Shown piece after piece: positions 33,372 through 42,099 of a stretch of 64,000 bases of DNA. The stretch spans positions 248,001 to 312,000 of the forward strand of contig NZ_NNBP01000003.1 in assembly GCF_002803155.1 (NCBI RefSeq). Direction: 5' to 3'. The translations under genes and the position numbers were made by a program. This stretch comes from Streptomyces sp. CB02959 (GTDB taxonomy: Bacteria > Actinomycetota > Actinomycetes > Streptomycetales > Streptomycetaceae). Each line of letters begins with the position of its first letter. Position 1 is the first letter of the stretch. The notes under the pieces were generated by a model. The model saw nothing but the letters and a program-made list of their open reading frames with translations, was not told the origin of the DNA and ran no database searches.

Positions 33372-33862
33372 CCCCCACCCCACTGGAAGCGGAACTCCGC
33401 GCCCTCGCCGGCGCCGTTCCCGACCCCGAGCTGCCCGTCCTCACCCTCGCCGAACTCGGCGTCCTGCGCGAGGTACGGCTCACCGCCCCCGACCGCGTCG
33501 AGGTGGCCCTCACCCCCACCTACACCGGCTGCCCCGCCGTCGAAGCGATGTCCGCCGACATAGAACGCGTCCTCCACGACCACGGCATACCCCAGGTCGA
33601 GGTCCGCACCGTCCTCAGCCCACCGTGGACGACCGACGCGATCACCGACGAAGGCCGCCGGAAACTCGCCGAGTTCGGCATCGCCCCACCCCGCCCCACC
33701 GGGCCGACCAGCGGACCGGTCACCGTCGACCTCACCATCCGCTGCCCGCACTGCGGATCCACCGACACCACCCTGCTCAGCCGGTTCTCCTCCACGGCCT
33801 GCAAGGCGCTGCGCCGCTGCGAGTCCTGCCGCGAACCCTTCGACCACTTCAAGGAGTTGTGA
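33365..33862 (+). CDS. paaD: PaaD, iron-sulfur assembly-like accessory protein
   Basis: 165 residues. The N-terminal half is a MIP18/SufT-type domain (DPELPVLTLAELGVLREV; PTYTGCPAVEAMSADI). The C-terminal half is a zinc-ribbon-like four-cysteine module, CPHCGS...CKALRRCESC. PaaD is needed to mature the Fe-S cluster of the epoxidase or its reductase. Starts inside paaC and ends in a TGATG overlap with paaE. Confidence 0.92.
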   Translation: MVTPTPLEAELRALAGAVPDPELPVLTLAELGVLREVRLTAPDRVEVALTPTYTGCPAVEAMSADIERVLHDHGIPQVEVRTVLSPPWTTDAITDEGRRKLAEFGIAPPRPTGPTSGPVTVDLTIRCPHCGSTDTTLLSRFSSTACKALRRCESCREPFDHFKEL

Positions 33863-34908
33863 TGTTCCACCCGCTCCAGGTGCGGGAGATCGAGCGGCTC
33901 ACGGACGACGCAGTGGCCGTCACCTTCACGGTCCCGCCCGAACTCCGCACGACCTTCCGGCACACCCCCGGGCAGCACATCGCACTGCGCAGAACGATCG
34001 ACGGCCAGGAGATCCGCCGCACCTACTCCCTGTGCACCCCCGCCACCGACAACCCCGTCCTACGGGTGGGCATCCGCCTGGTCGACAACGGCGCCTTCTC
34101 CACCTACGCCCTCAAAGAACTCGCCGTCGGCGACACCGTCGACGTCATGGCCCCGGCCGGTCGCTTCACCCTCGCCCCCCGCCCCGGCCAGTTCGTGGGC
34201 ATCGTCGGCGGCAGCGGCATCACCCCGGTGCTCTCCATCGTCACCACCCTGCTCGCCCGCGAACCGGACGCCCGCTTCTGCCTGATCCGCAGCGACCGCA
34301 CCACGGCCTCGACGATGTTCCTGGAGGAAGTGGCCGACCTCAAGGACCGCTACCCACAACGGTTCCAACTGGTGCACGTGCTCTCCCGCGAGGAACGGCA
34401 GACCGGCCTCCCCTCCGGCCGCCTCGACCAGGAACGCCTGCACACCCTGCTGCCCGCGCTGCTCCGCACCGACGCCGTCGACGGCTGGTTCCTGTGCGGC
34501 CCCCTCGGCCTCGTCCAAGGCGCCGAACGGGCACTGCGCGACCTGGGCGTGCCGCGCACCCGCATCCACGAAGAGATCTTCCACGTAGACAACGGCGCCG
34601 CGGCCCCCGTCCCCGCCACCACCGCGCCCGCACACAGCACGGTGACCGCCACCCTCGACAGCCGCTCCGGCACCTGGCCGGTCCACGACGGCGAATCCCT
34701 CCTGGACGCCGTACTCCGCAACCGCCCGGACGCGCCCTACGCCTGCAAGGGCGGCGTCTGCGGCACCTGCCGCGCGTTCCTCGTCTCCGGCGACATCCGG
34801 ATGGACCGCAACTTCGCCCTGGAGGCCGACGAGGTCGACGCCGGATATGTGCTGGCCTGCCAGTCCCATCCGGCCACGGAAAAGGTCGAGCTGGACTTCG
34901 ACCGCTGA
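33862..34908 (+). CDS. paaE: Phenylacetyl-CoA epoxidase reductase PaaE
   Basis: 348 residues. FAD-binding domain (RRTYSLC with the R-x-Y-S motif), NADPH domain (VGIVGGSGITPVLSI; WFLCGPLGLV), and a C-terminal plant-type ferredoxin with the four cluster cysteines in CKGGVCGTC and LACQS. It passes electrons from NADPH to PaaA. Starts in a TGATG overlap with paaD; last gene of the operon. Confidence 0.94.
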   Translation: MFHPLQVREIERLTDDAVAVTFTVPPELRTTFRHTPGQHIALRRTIDGQEIRRTYSLCTPATDNPVLRVGIRLVDNGAFSTYALKELAVGDTVDVMAPAGRFTLAPRPGQFVGIVGGSGITPVLSIVTTLLAREPDARFCLIRSDRTTASTMFLEEVADLKDRYPQRFQLVHVLSREERQTGLPSGRLDQERLHTLLPALLRTDAVDGWFLCGPLGLVQGAERALRDLGVPRTRIHEEIFHVDNGAAAPVPATTAPAHSTVTATLDSRSGTWPVHDGESLLDAVLRNRPDAPYACKGGVCGTCRAFLVSGDIRMDRNFALEADEVDAGYVLACQSHPATEKVELDFDR

Positions 34909-34967
34909 CAGCCACCCGGTGCCGTCCACGTCCGCACCATTCCCAATTCCTGCAACATGTTCTACCT

Positions 34968-34980
34968 TGACGCCTCGTCA
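34968..34980. promoter_or_regulatory. Inverted repeat upstream of acyl-CoA dehydrogenase gene
   Basis: TGACG-CCT-CGTCA, 48 bp before the GTG start. A perfect 5-bp palindrome, possibly an operator. It differs from the paa operator, so the acyl-CoA dehydrogenase is probably controlled separately. Confidence 0.4.
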
Positions 34981-35027
34981 GATCTCACACGTCGGATTCC
35001 GACGGCACGACGCGGGAGGCCGGACCA

Positions 35028-36161
35028 GTGGACTTCACCTTCACCGAAGAACAACAGGCCGCCATCGAAGCGGCACAAGCCGTCTTCTCGGCAGTCACCC
35101 CGGACGGCGTCCCCAGCCCGGCACTCACCCACGGCCCCGTCGCCGACGACTTCGACCGCCCCCTGTGGCGCACACTCGCCGACGCCGACCTCCTCGGCCT
35201 CCCCCTCGCACCCGAGCACGGCGGCGCGGGCCTCGACCCGATCGCCCTCTGCCTCGTCCTCCGCGAATCCGCCAAGGTCCTCGCCCGCGTCCCCCTCCTG
35301 GAGTCCTACGCCACCGCGCACACCCTCCAGAAGTACGCCCCCGACGCCCTACGAGCCGACGTACTGCCGCAGATCGCCACCGGCAACCTCGTCATCACCG
35401 CCGCCGCCAGCGGCCGCACCGGCCACGACCCGGCCGAACTCGCCGCCACCGCCCGCCAGGACGGCACCACCTGGACCCTCGACGGCACCCACACCGCCAT
35501 CCCCTGGGCCCGCGCCGCCGACCGGATCCTGCTCCCCGCCCACACCCCCGACGGCCGCACCGTCCTCGCGCTCGTCCCCCAAAACCACCCCGGCCTCACC
35601 CTGAACGACCAGACCTCCACCAACGGCGAGCACTACGCCGAGGCCCATCTCGACTCCGTACGCGTCGACGCCCGGGACACACTCACCGACCCGGCCGCCT
35701 GGGACACCCTGCGCGACCTGCTCACCACCGGCACCTGCGCACTCGCACTGGGCCTCGGAGAACGTGTCTTGGCCATGACCAGCGACTACACCGGGAAACG
35801 CGAACAGTTCGGCTTCCCCCTGGCCACCTTCCAGGCCGTCGCCGTCCAGGCCGCCGACCGCTTCATCGACCTGCGCGCCATGGAGGCCACCCTCTGGCAA
35901 GCAGCCTGGCGCCTCACCACCGGAGCAGCAGGCCCCCTACCGCCCGCCGGGGACATCGCGGTCGCCAAGATCTGGGCCTCCGAAGGCGTCCGCCGCATCG
36001 TCCAGACCGCCCAGCACCTCCACGGCGGCTTCGGCGCCGACACCGACTACCCGCTGCACCGCTACCACGCCTGGGCCAAACAACTCGAACTCTCCCTGGG
36101 CCCCGCAGCCGCCCACGAAGAAGCCCTCGGCGAACTCCTCGCCGCACACCCGCTCAGCTGA
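35028..36161 (+). CDS. Acyl-CoA dehydrogenase family protein
   Basis: 377 residues, GTG start. Helical N-terminus (FTEEQQAAIEAAQAVF; LLGLPLAPEHGGAGLDPIA), a beta middle domain (ALGLGERVLAMTSDYTGKREQFGFPL with the RxQFG FAD/CoA contact), and IVQTAQHLHGGFGADTDYPLHRY near the end. The last block has no clear catalytic Glu at the usual site. Two-subunit ChsE/FadE-type enzymes share this, which suggests either a partner or a non-redox role. It lies 119 bp after paaE on the same strand with its own inverted repeat, so co-transcription is possible but not proven. Confidence 0.82.
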   Translation: MDFTFTEEQQAAIEAAQAVFSAVTPDGVPSPALTHGPVADDFDRPLWRTLADADLLGLPLAPEHGGAGLDPIALCLVLRESAKVLARVPLLESYATAHTLQKYAPDALRADVLPQIATGNLVITAAASGRTGHDPAELAATARQDGTTWTLDGTHTAIPWARAADRILLPAHTPDGRTVLALVPQNHPGLTLNDQTSTNGEHYAEAHLDSVRVDARDTLTDPAAWDTLRDLLTTGTCALALGLGERVLAMTSDYTGKREQFGFPLATFQAVAVQAADRFIDLRAMEATLWQAAWRLTTGAAGPLPPAGDIAVAKIWASEGVRRIVQTAQHLHGGFGADTDYPLHRYHAWAKQLELSLGPAAAHEEALGELLAAHPLS

Positions 36162-36224
36162 CACACCAGCGGAACGGCAACGCCCCGAAGGGCCGACCTA
36201 CGGGAGAGCCCCGACCCCGCCGAC

Positions 36225-36569
36225 CTAGACGACCGTCCCCACGCCGCCCTTACCGTCCGACACCGGACGCCCGGCCGCCTCCCACGCCTGCATACCGCCC
36301 GCGACATTCACCGCGTCGATGCCCTGCTGGATCAGATACTGCGCCACCTGAGCCGATCGCCCACCGACCCGGCACAGCACATAGATCTTGCCGCCGTCGG
36401 GCGCAGCCTCCGTCAACTCCCCATAACGGGCGACGAATTCACTCATCGGGATGTGAAGCGCGCCGTCGGCGTGCCCAGCCTCCCACTCGTCGTCCTCACG
36501 GACATCCAGGAGAAAGTCCTCGGGCGTGAGGGCATCGACACCGACCGTGGGCACAGAACCAAAATGCAT
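36225..36569 (-). CDS. Rhodanese-like domain protein
   Basis: 114 residues, one rhodanese fold: DFLLDVREDDEWEAGHADGALHIP, and the active-site Cys loop YVLCRVGGRSAQVAQ followed by AVNVAGGMQAWEAAGR. It transfers or carries sulfane sulfur; the loop CRVGGRS fits the small-thiosulfate/phage-shock PspE type. ATG 36569 is chosen; the upstream frame overlaps the J-domain gene. Its start lies only 10 bp from that gene's stop, so the two are probably co-transcribed. Confidence 0.88.
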   Translation of the reverse strand: MHFGSVPTVGVDALTPEDFLLDVREDDEWEAGHADGALHIPMSEFVARYGELTEAAPDGGKIYVLCRVGGRSAQVAQYLIQQGIDAVNVAGGMQAWEAAGRPVSDGKGGVGTVV

Positions 36570-36579
36570 ACTCCCGACG

Positions 36580-37515
36580 CTACCCGACCAGCTGAGCGAG
36601 GTACGCCTCGCGCTCCCGGACATCTGCCAGCAGCTTCTCGGCGATCTCGTCCAGCAGACCATCCGGATCGTCCGGCGCCATCTTGATCATCGCGCCGATC
36701 GCGCTGGTCTCCAGATCCGCAGCGACGGAAGCCAGCAGCTCCTTGCGCTCGGCCAGCCACTCCAGCCGGGCGTAGAGCTCCTCGCTCTCACTCGGCCGCC
36801 GCTCGACAGGCGCCGGACCGGCCTCCCACTCCCGCACCAGCTCCAAGAGCAACGCCACGTCGCCCCGCCCGTACGCAGCGTTGACCCGCGCGATGAACCC
36901 ATCCCGCCGGGCCCGCTCCGCATCATCCCGCGCCAGGTCCGGATGCGCCCGACGCACCAGATCCCGGTAGATCCTCCGGGCCTCCTCGCTGGGCCGAACC
37001 TTCGGCGGCGGCTGAACCGGCTGATCCGTGAGCATCGCCTGCGCCTCAGGGAACAGCCCCTCCGACCCGAGCCAGCCGTGGAACAGCTCCTCCACCTCCG
37101 GCATCGGCAACACCGACGCACGCGCCTCACGGGCCTTGCGGATGTCCTCGGGGTCGCCGGTACGCGCCGCCACGGCCTCCGCGATCTGCGCATCCAGCTC
37201 GTCCAACCGCGCATACATGGGGCCAAGCCGCTGGTGGTGCAACCGGGAGAAGTTCTCCACCTCCACCCGGAAGGTCTCCACCGCGATCTCGAACTCGATC
37301 AGCGCCTGCTCGGCCGCCGACACGGCCTTCGCCAACCGCCGCGTCGCCTCGTCCCGCGCATCCGCATCACCGCCCACGCCCTCCGGGCTCCCACCGGAAG
37401 CAGCGGCACCCCCGCCCCGCTCCGCCCCCGGCACCGCCCCGCGGGCATCCGCCGCCCCCGGTACGTCCGGTCGGTCCTGGCCGTCCTGCGCGTTCTCCGC
37501 GTGCGAGTTCGTCAC
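36580..37515 (-). CDS. J-domain (DnaJ-like) protein with long coiled-coil N-terminus
   Basis: 311 residues. Low-complexity N-terminus, then coiled-coil segments (ALIEFEIAVETFRVEVENFSRL; ARLDELDAQIAEAVAAR). A J-domain at about residues 180-225 has the essential HPD (RRIYRDLVRRAHPDLARDDA). A C-terminal helical segment ends in EAYLAQLVG. It should stimulate an Hsp70 (DnaK). The long coiled coil before a central J-domain is unlike canonical DnaJ and there is no Gly/Phe or zinc region, so it is a specialised co-chaperone of unknown client. Confidence 0.78.
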   Translation of the reverse strand: MTNSHAENAQDGQDRPDVPGAADARGAVPGAERGGGAAASGGSPEGVGGDADARDEATRRLAKAVSAAEQALIEFEIAVETFRVEVENFSRLHHQRLGPMYARLDELDAQIAEAVAARTGDPEDIRKAREARASVLPMPEVEELFHGWLGSEGLFPEAQAMLTDQPVQPPPKVRPSEEARRIYRDLVRRAHPDLARDDAERARRDGFIARVNAAYGRGDVALLLELVREWEAGPAPVERRPSESEELYARLEWLAERKELLASVAADLETSAIGAMIKMAPDDPDGLLDEIAEKLLADVREREAYLAQLVG

Positions 37516-37758
37516 CCGGTCAGCGTACGGCCCTACGGGAACCGGGCACCGGGCCGCACCTGGAGCATGCGGGTGGCATGTGGGTCACATGCGCGGGGGA
37601 CCCGAGTGCGGCAGGGCGGGACAACGCCACCCCCGAGGGGCCTGGGCGGTGGGGTGGGCGGCCTGCTGTGGCGGTGGGGGGGAAGGGCCGCAATCCGCAC
37701 GCTCCTCCGGGGGCCCTCCCCCTCCCCCCGCCCCTCCCCACCACCCCCAAAGCCCCCC

Positions 37759-39237
37759 TCACACCCCGCTCTCCGCCGCAATGCGTCCGCTGCGGATCGC
37801 CGCGACCAGGTCCGCGTGATCTGCTTCTGTGCGCTCCGCGTAGGCCACGGCGAAGTCCGCTATGGCCTCGTCGAGTGCCTCGCTCTTGCCGCAGTAGCCG
37901 GCCACGATGCGTGGGTCGGCGCTGTGGGCGTGGGCGCGGGCCAGGAGCGCGCCGGTCATCCGGGCGTAGTCGTCGAGCTGCCCGCCGGACAGCTGGGCCG
38001 GGTCGACGCTGCCCTTGCGGTTGCGGAACTGCCGTACCTGGAAGGGCAGTCCAGTGCCCGGAGCGTCCGGTGCCTCCGCGCCGGCCTGCCGTTCGTCCCT
38101 GGTTTCCCTGGTTGTGTCGGGTATGCCGTCCGTCGTGTCCGTCCGCACCGTCGTCCAGCCCAGCAGCAGGTCGCTGACGACCTGCATGCGGCGTTGGCCG
38201 AGCACCACGCGTCGTCCCTCGTGTTCCGCCGGGGGTGCCGGAAAGCCGGCCTTGGTCACGTAGGGCGCCAGTACCGAGCGGCGGGCCTCTTTGACCTGGA
38301 GGACGAGGGGCTCGCCGCGGTGGTCCAGGAGCAGCACCACGTATGACCGCAGTCCGACGCTGCCGGTCCCGACTATGCGGAAGGCGACGTCGTGCACGGC
38401 GTACCTGGCCAGCAGCGGCAGCCGGTCGTCGGGGAGGGTTTCGAGGTAGGCGGCGAGCGATGAGGCGACTGCCGCTGCCTCCGTGTCCGGCACCTTGCGC
38501 AGCACCGGCGGTGCGGCCACGAAGCGGAGGCCGCCGTCCGGTCCGCGCTCGGTGGATTTCGCCGCGAAGCGCGCGCTGGTGTTCTTGCGTGCTTTGGCTT
38601 CGACCCGTTCCAGGGTGCCCAGCAGGTCGCGGGCGTCGGTGTGCGAGACGAGTTCTTCGTCGGCGATGGCGTTCCACGCTTCGGTCACCGGGAGCTTGGC
38701 GAGCAGCCGCATGGTGCGTCGGTAGGCACCGGCGGCGTCCTGGGCCGCGGCCCGGCAGGCGTCTTCGCTGCCGCCCGCTTCCCGGCCGGCCAGGACTATG
38801 GAGGTCGCGAGCCGTTTGACGTCCCATTCCCAGGGGCCGTGGACGGTCTCGTCGAAGTCGTTGAGGTCGATGACCAGGCCGCCGCGGGCGTCGGCGTAGA
38901 GGCCGAAGTTCGCGGCGTGTGCGTCGCCGCAGATCTGGGCGCCGATTCCGGTGACGGGGCTGGCCGCCAGGTCGTGGGCCATGAGTCCGGCCGAGCCGCG
39001 GAGGAACGCGAAGGGGCTGGCGGCCATCCGTCCGACCCGTATGGGTGTCAGTTCGGGCAGTCGCCCGGCGTTGGATTCCTCGACCGACGCGACCGCGTCG
39101 GGCCGCCCGACGGTGATCCGCAGAGCTGCCTGCTCACCGCGGGGCAGTTGCTCCCGCAGTGTCCGGCCCACGGCCTTGGCCGAGGGTCCTTCCTCGTCCG
39201 CCCGTGCGAACCCCGGTACGTATGGCACACGCGACAC
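37759..39237 (-). CDS. DUF2252 family protein
   Basis: 492 residues, full length for the family. Signature blocks: FLRGSAGLMAHDLA, GAQICGDAHAANFGLYA, IDLNDFDETVHGPWEWDVKRLATSI, VGTGSVGLRSYVVLL, VLGQRRMQVVSDLLLGWT and YARMTGALLARAHAHS. The HGD-like CGDAHxxN and DFD pair resemble the catalytic elements of APH/kinase-like folds, so DUF2252 may be a phosphotransferase (inference). Substrate unknown. Preceded by a 411-bp gene-free region. Confidence 0.85.
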   Translation of the reverse strand: MSRVPYVPGFARADEEGPSAKAVGRTLREQLPRGEQAALRITVGRPDAVASVEESNAGRLPELTPIRVGRMAASPFAFLRGSAGLMAHDLAASPVTGIGAQICGDAHAANFGLYADARGGLVIDLNDFDETVHGPWEWDVKRLATSIVLAGREAGGSEDACRAAAQDAAGAYRRTMRLLAKLPVTEAWNAIADEELVSHTDARDLLGTLERVEAKARKNTSARFAAKSTERGPDGGLRFVAAPPVLRKVPDTEAAAVASSLAAYLETLPDDRLPLLARYAVHDVAFRIVGTGSVGLRSYVVLLLDHRGEPLVLQVKEARRSVLAPYVTKAGFPAPPAEHEGRRVVLGQRRMQVVSDLLLGWTTVRTDTTDGIPDTTRETRDERQAGAEAPDAPGTGLPFQVRQFRNRKGSVDPAQLSGGQLDDYARMTGALLARAHAHSADPRIVAGYCGKSEALDEAIADFAVAYAERTEADHADLVAAIRSGRIAAESGV

Positions 39238-39648
39238 GGCGGGCCACCTCCCCCTTCACGACCCTGGTTTCGCGTGGCATCCCGGGTGTGCGCTGGCACC
39301 CCGGCATCCCCCGCCTCCGTCCGGCTCGCCGGTCGTTTCCGGCTCGCCGATCAATGACGTTACCGATATCTGTCCGGTATCCGCCGGGGCTGTGGATAAC
39401 TTTCGGAAGCGGGTCCGGGACGCCAGGTCCCGACGCCGAGCGACACCCGCCACAGCACTCCGGGAGCGAGAGACAAAAGGCCCCACCCGAACCCCCGCCC
39501 CCACCCCCACCCCCACAACAAGCTGACGTCGTTCCCCGACCACCCCCTGCCTCGCTGCACGCTCTGCCCTGCACACAGCGAAAGCCACGTCGGAAATCGG
39601 GGCCGTGGCCGACCAATGCACCCGGCCGCGGCCCGTCAAAACCGCCGT
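39238..39648. other. Gene-free region with a DnaA box and a G-quadruplex motif
   Basis: 411 bp upstream of the DUF2252 gene, no convincing frame. A DnaA-box match (TGTGGATAA, 39391-39399) lies about 150 bp from the gene start. Four runs of five C separated by single bases (39492-39514) give a strong G-quadruplex pattern on the minus strand, the coding strand of the adjacent genes. Confidence 0.4.
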
Positions 39649-40923
39649 CTACACCCCCACGGCCTCCTCCATCTCCTCCTCCATCTCCCGCTCCACTTCC
39701 CCTTCCCCTTCCCCTCCCGCTTGCCTTGCGGCCTGTGCCGTGCCCCGTCCGGCGGCGCTTCCCGGGGCTCGTTCGGGCACTGTGGCCGCGACCGCCGCAG
39801 CGGCCACGGCGCCGGCGTTGGCGACCGCTTCGGCTTCGGCGGTGCGCCGCCGCTTCTCGGCGAGGGCGGCTACGCCGGTCGTCAGCAGGCCGACGAGCAG
39901 CCATCCCACGAGGGTCCAGACGTGTCCGGCGAGGCCGTGGTCGTCGAAGTAGACGTGGCTGCGGGTGCCTTCCACGAAGCCGGCGCCGTTCCAGAAGGAG
40001 TGCAGGGCGGCGAAGAAGCCGTTCTGCATCTCGGGGCGGAAGATGCCGCCGGAGGAGGTGAAGTTGAGCATCACGAACAGCGTCATGACGCCGAGCGTGG
40101 TCCAGCGCTTGAGGAAGGTGTGCAGGCCGGTGCCGATGAGCAGGATGCCGGCGGAGTACAGCCAGGCCATGCTCCACAGGGCCGGCAGACCGTGGTCGAC
40201 GAGGTGGAAGACCGGTCCGGCGAACAGTGTCCCGATGATGCCGACCACGAAGGACGTGCCGATCGCCAGGGTGGCGCGGAGCCGCATCGGGAGGACGGCG
40301 CCGGCGCCGCCGATCACGGCGACCGAGGCGTAGGAGCCGATGCTGATGGCGACCAGGAGGAAGAAGATGCCCTGTCCGGTGGGGTCGTCCTCGGCGGTCG
40401 GGGCGATGTCGGTGACCTTCAGTGGGGCGCCTTGTCGGGCGGCGAGCGGGGTGAAGATCTTCTGGACGACGGTGGCGCTGGTGTCGGATCCGGCGGTGGC
40501 CACCAGGAGTTCGGGGGTGTGCCGGGTGCCGGTGCCGCCGGAGGGTGCCGTGGCGGCGTTGTTGCCGGTGCCTGTCGGGTTGTTCCCGCCGGGCAGGTAT
40601 GCGCCGAAGATCTCTTGGTTCTTCAGTTGGTCTTCGGCGGTGGCGCGGTCGGGGACGGTGCGGGCTTCGAGGTCGCCGTGCGCCTTGTCGTTGATGGTCT
40701 GGGCGAGGACCTGTGCGTGGGTGCCGGCTCCGACGATGGCGACGGGCAGGTGGTGCGGTGAGGGGTTGGCGAATGCGCCGAGGTAGGCGAGTCCCATCCC
40801 GATGCACATCAGGAGCGGGGTGATCAGGTGTGTCACCACGTGGCGCAGGTCGGCGGCCCGGGCGGTGTGCCGGTCGTCTCGGTGGTCGCTGTGGTGGTCG
40901 GGACGTCGTCGGTCCGCGGTCAT
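39649..40923 (-). CDS. Multi-pass membrane protein (YhgE/Pip or ABC-2-like)
   Basis: 424 residues. One N-terminal helix (HLITPLLMCIGMGLAYLG), a large outside domain (about 55-190), then about five helices (FFLLVAISIGSYASVAV, LAIGTSFVVGIIGTLFA, LWSMAWLYSAGILLIG, WTLVGWLLVGLLTTGVAAL), and a Glu/Lys/Ala-rich C-terminal tail with EGEGEVEREMEEEMEEA. The layout fits DUF3533/YhgE-type ABC-2-related permeases. ATG 40923 is preferred over TTG 40929. Divergent from a MarR regulator and probably controlled by it; a role in drug or lipid export is inference. Confidence 0.7.
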   Translation of the reverse strand: MTADRRRPDHHSDHRDDRHTARAADLRHVVTHLITPLLMCIGMGLAYLGAFANPSPHHLPVAIVGAGTHAQVLAQTINDKAHGDLEARTVPDRATAEDQLKNQEIFGAYLPGGNNPTGTGNNAATAPSGGTGTRHTPELLVATAGSDTSATVVQKIFTPLAARQGAPLKVTDIAPTAEDDPTGQGIFFLLVAISIGSYASVAVIGGAGAVLPMRLRATLAIGTSFVVGIIGTLFAGPVFHLVDHGLPALWSMAWLYSAGILLIGTGLHTFLKRWTTLGVMTLFVMLNFTSSGGIFRPEMQNGFFAALHSFWNGAGFVEGTRSHVYFDDHGLAGHVWTLVGWLLVGLLTTGVAALAEKRRRTAEAEAVANAGAVAAAAVAATVPERAPGSAAGRGTAQAARQAGGEGEGEVEREMEEEMEEAVGV

Positions 40924-41040
40924 GGGCAAGCCTTCTCAGTAGTCGTCCGGGGGCCGGTGGGGTGGCGGTCCGGTCGTCGTCGTTCAGCTGTGGCCAGGGG
41001 GGTGGCTCCAGTGGCTGGGGCGGGCAGGCACCCGCCAGTA

Positions 41041-41081
41041 GTTGGCTATTACAACTCTCACACCACGTTGTACTATACAAC
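41041..41081. promoter_or_regulatory. Two MarR-type operators in the divergent promoter
   Basis: GTTG-N7-CAAC twice: 41041-41055 (GTTGGCTATTACAAC) and 41067-41081 (GTTGTACTATACAAC, arms GTTGTA/TACAAC perfect), 26 bp centre to centre. They overlap the AT-rich stretch that must hold the -10 elements of both genes. Confidence 0.6.
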
Positions 41082-41103
41082 TAGTTCACCGAAAGGCAAC
41101 TCC

Positions 41104-41538
41104 GTGACCCACCGCGACGACTCCGTCGAGACCATCCAGCAGGAGATGACCGCGTTCGCCCGGCGCGCCCGCGCGACCGCCGCCCGGATGCACCCCGAGC
41201 TCTCCCTGGTCTCCTACACCCTGCTCGCACACCTCGACGACCAGCAGGGATGCCGCGCCACCGACCTCGCGGCGCACTACTACCTGGACAAGTCCACGGT
41301 CAGCCGGCAGATCGCGGCGCTGGAGAAACTCGGTTTCGTCGAGCGGCGCATCGATCCGGACGACCAGCGCGTCCAGGTCCTGCACCCCACCGAGGAGGGC
41401 GCCCAGGTCCTCGCCAACGTGACGGCCAGCCGCCGCCAGGCGTTCCACGAGCGGCTCGCCGACTGGAACGAGGAGGACCTCGACCGCTTCGCCTCGTACC
41501 TGGTGCGCTACAACGCCGCCCAGGAGCGCCTCGGCTGA
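41104..41538 (+). CDS. MarR family transcriptional regulator
   Basis: 144 residues, GTG start with AAAGG upstream. Winged helix: LVSYTLLAHLDDQQGCRATDLA, then YYLDKSTVSRQIAALEKLGFVERRIDPDDQR with the conserved D-x-R wing. A long C-terminal dimerisation helix follows. The frame extends upstream to 40828, but that part crosses the promoter. Likely represses itself and the divergent membrane protein through the two palindromes between them. Confidence 0.88.
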   Translation: MTHRDDSVETIQQEMTAFARRARATAARMHPELSLVSYTLLAHLDDQQGCRATDLAAHYYLDKSTVSRQIAALEKLGFVERRIDPDDQRVQVLHPTEEGAQVLANVTASRRQAFHERLADWNEEDLDRFASYLVRYNAAQERLG

Positions 41539-41611
41539 CGCGCCGGGGCGCCCGTGCGGCCGGTACGCCCCGTGACGCCGCGCCCGCGCCCTCGCCGCAG
41601 CACCCCCGCCC

Positions 41612-41974
41612 CTACTTCCGGAAGCGCTCCGGGCACTGCCCCCCGTCGGCGAGGTAGGTCGCGGCCCAGCGGCCCAGCTCGACGAGCGCGGGCTCCATCG
41701 CCCGGCCGGCTTCGGTGAGCCGGTAGGAGACGCGCAGCGGCGGCCCGGCGTCGACCTCACGGACGACCAGGCCGGTCGCCGCCAGTTCCATCAGACGGTC
41801 GGAGAGCATCCGCTCACTGATGCCGGGGATGGCCCGCCGCAGGTCCGCGAAGTGCACGGGGCCGGGCATGAGAGTGGCCACGATCAGACCCGTCCAGCGC
41901 TTCCCGAACAGCTCGAAGACGCGCGTCATGCCGTCGTCGACCCGTTTGCACGTCGCCTCACTGTGGTCCGCCAT
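41612..41974 (-). CDS. HxlR family transcriptional regulator
   Basis: 120 residues. It has the HxlR winged helix, with ELFGKRWTGLIVATLMPGPVHFADLRRAI, then SERMLSDRLMELAATGLVVRE and VSYRLTEAGRAMEP. One Cys near residue 9 (ATCKRVDDG) is the conserved redox- or electrophile-sensing position of this family. Divergent from azoR with 125 bp between, so it most likely controls that quinone/azo reductase in response to quinones or diamide-type stress. Confidence 0.9.
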   Translation of the reverse strand: MADHSEATCKRVDDGMTRVFELFGKRWTGLIVATLMPGPVHFADLRRAIPGISERMLSDRLMELAATGLVVREVDAGPPLRVSYRLTEAGRAMEPALVELGRWAATYLADGGQCPERFRK

Positions 41975-42099
41975 GCACCCAGGGTACCGCCCTCCCGTTG
42001 GCTACTGCAGAAAAGTAAGCTCCTGTGCTATGAATAGTGACGTACGGAATTCAACTAGTGGCCGGTCCCTCCCGGCCACCCAGCGAAGGACCGATCCCC

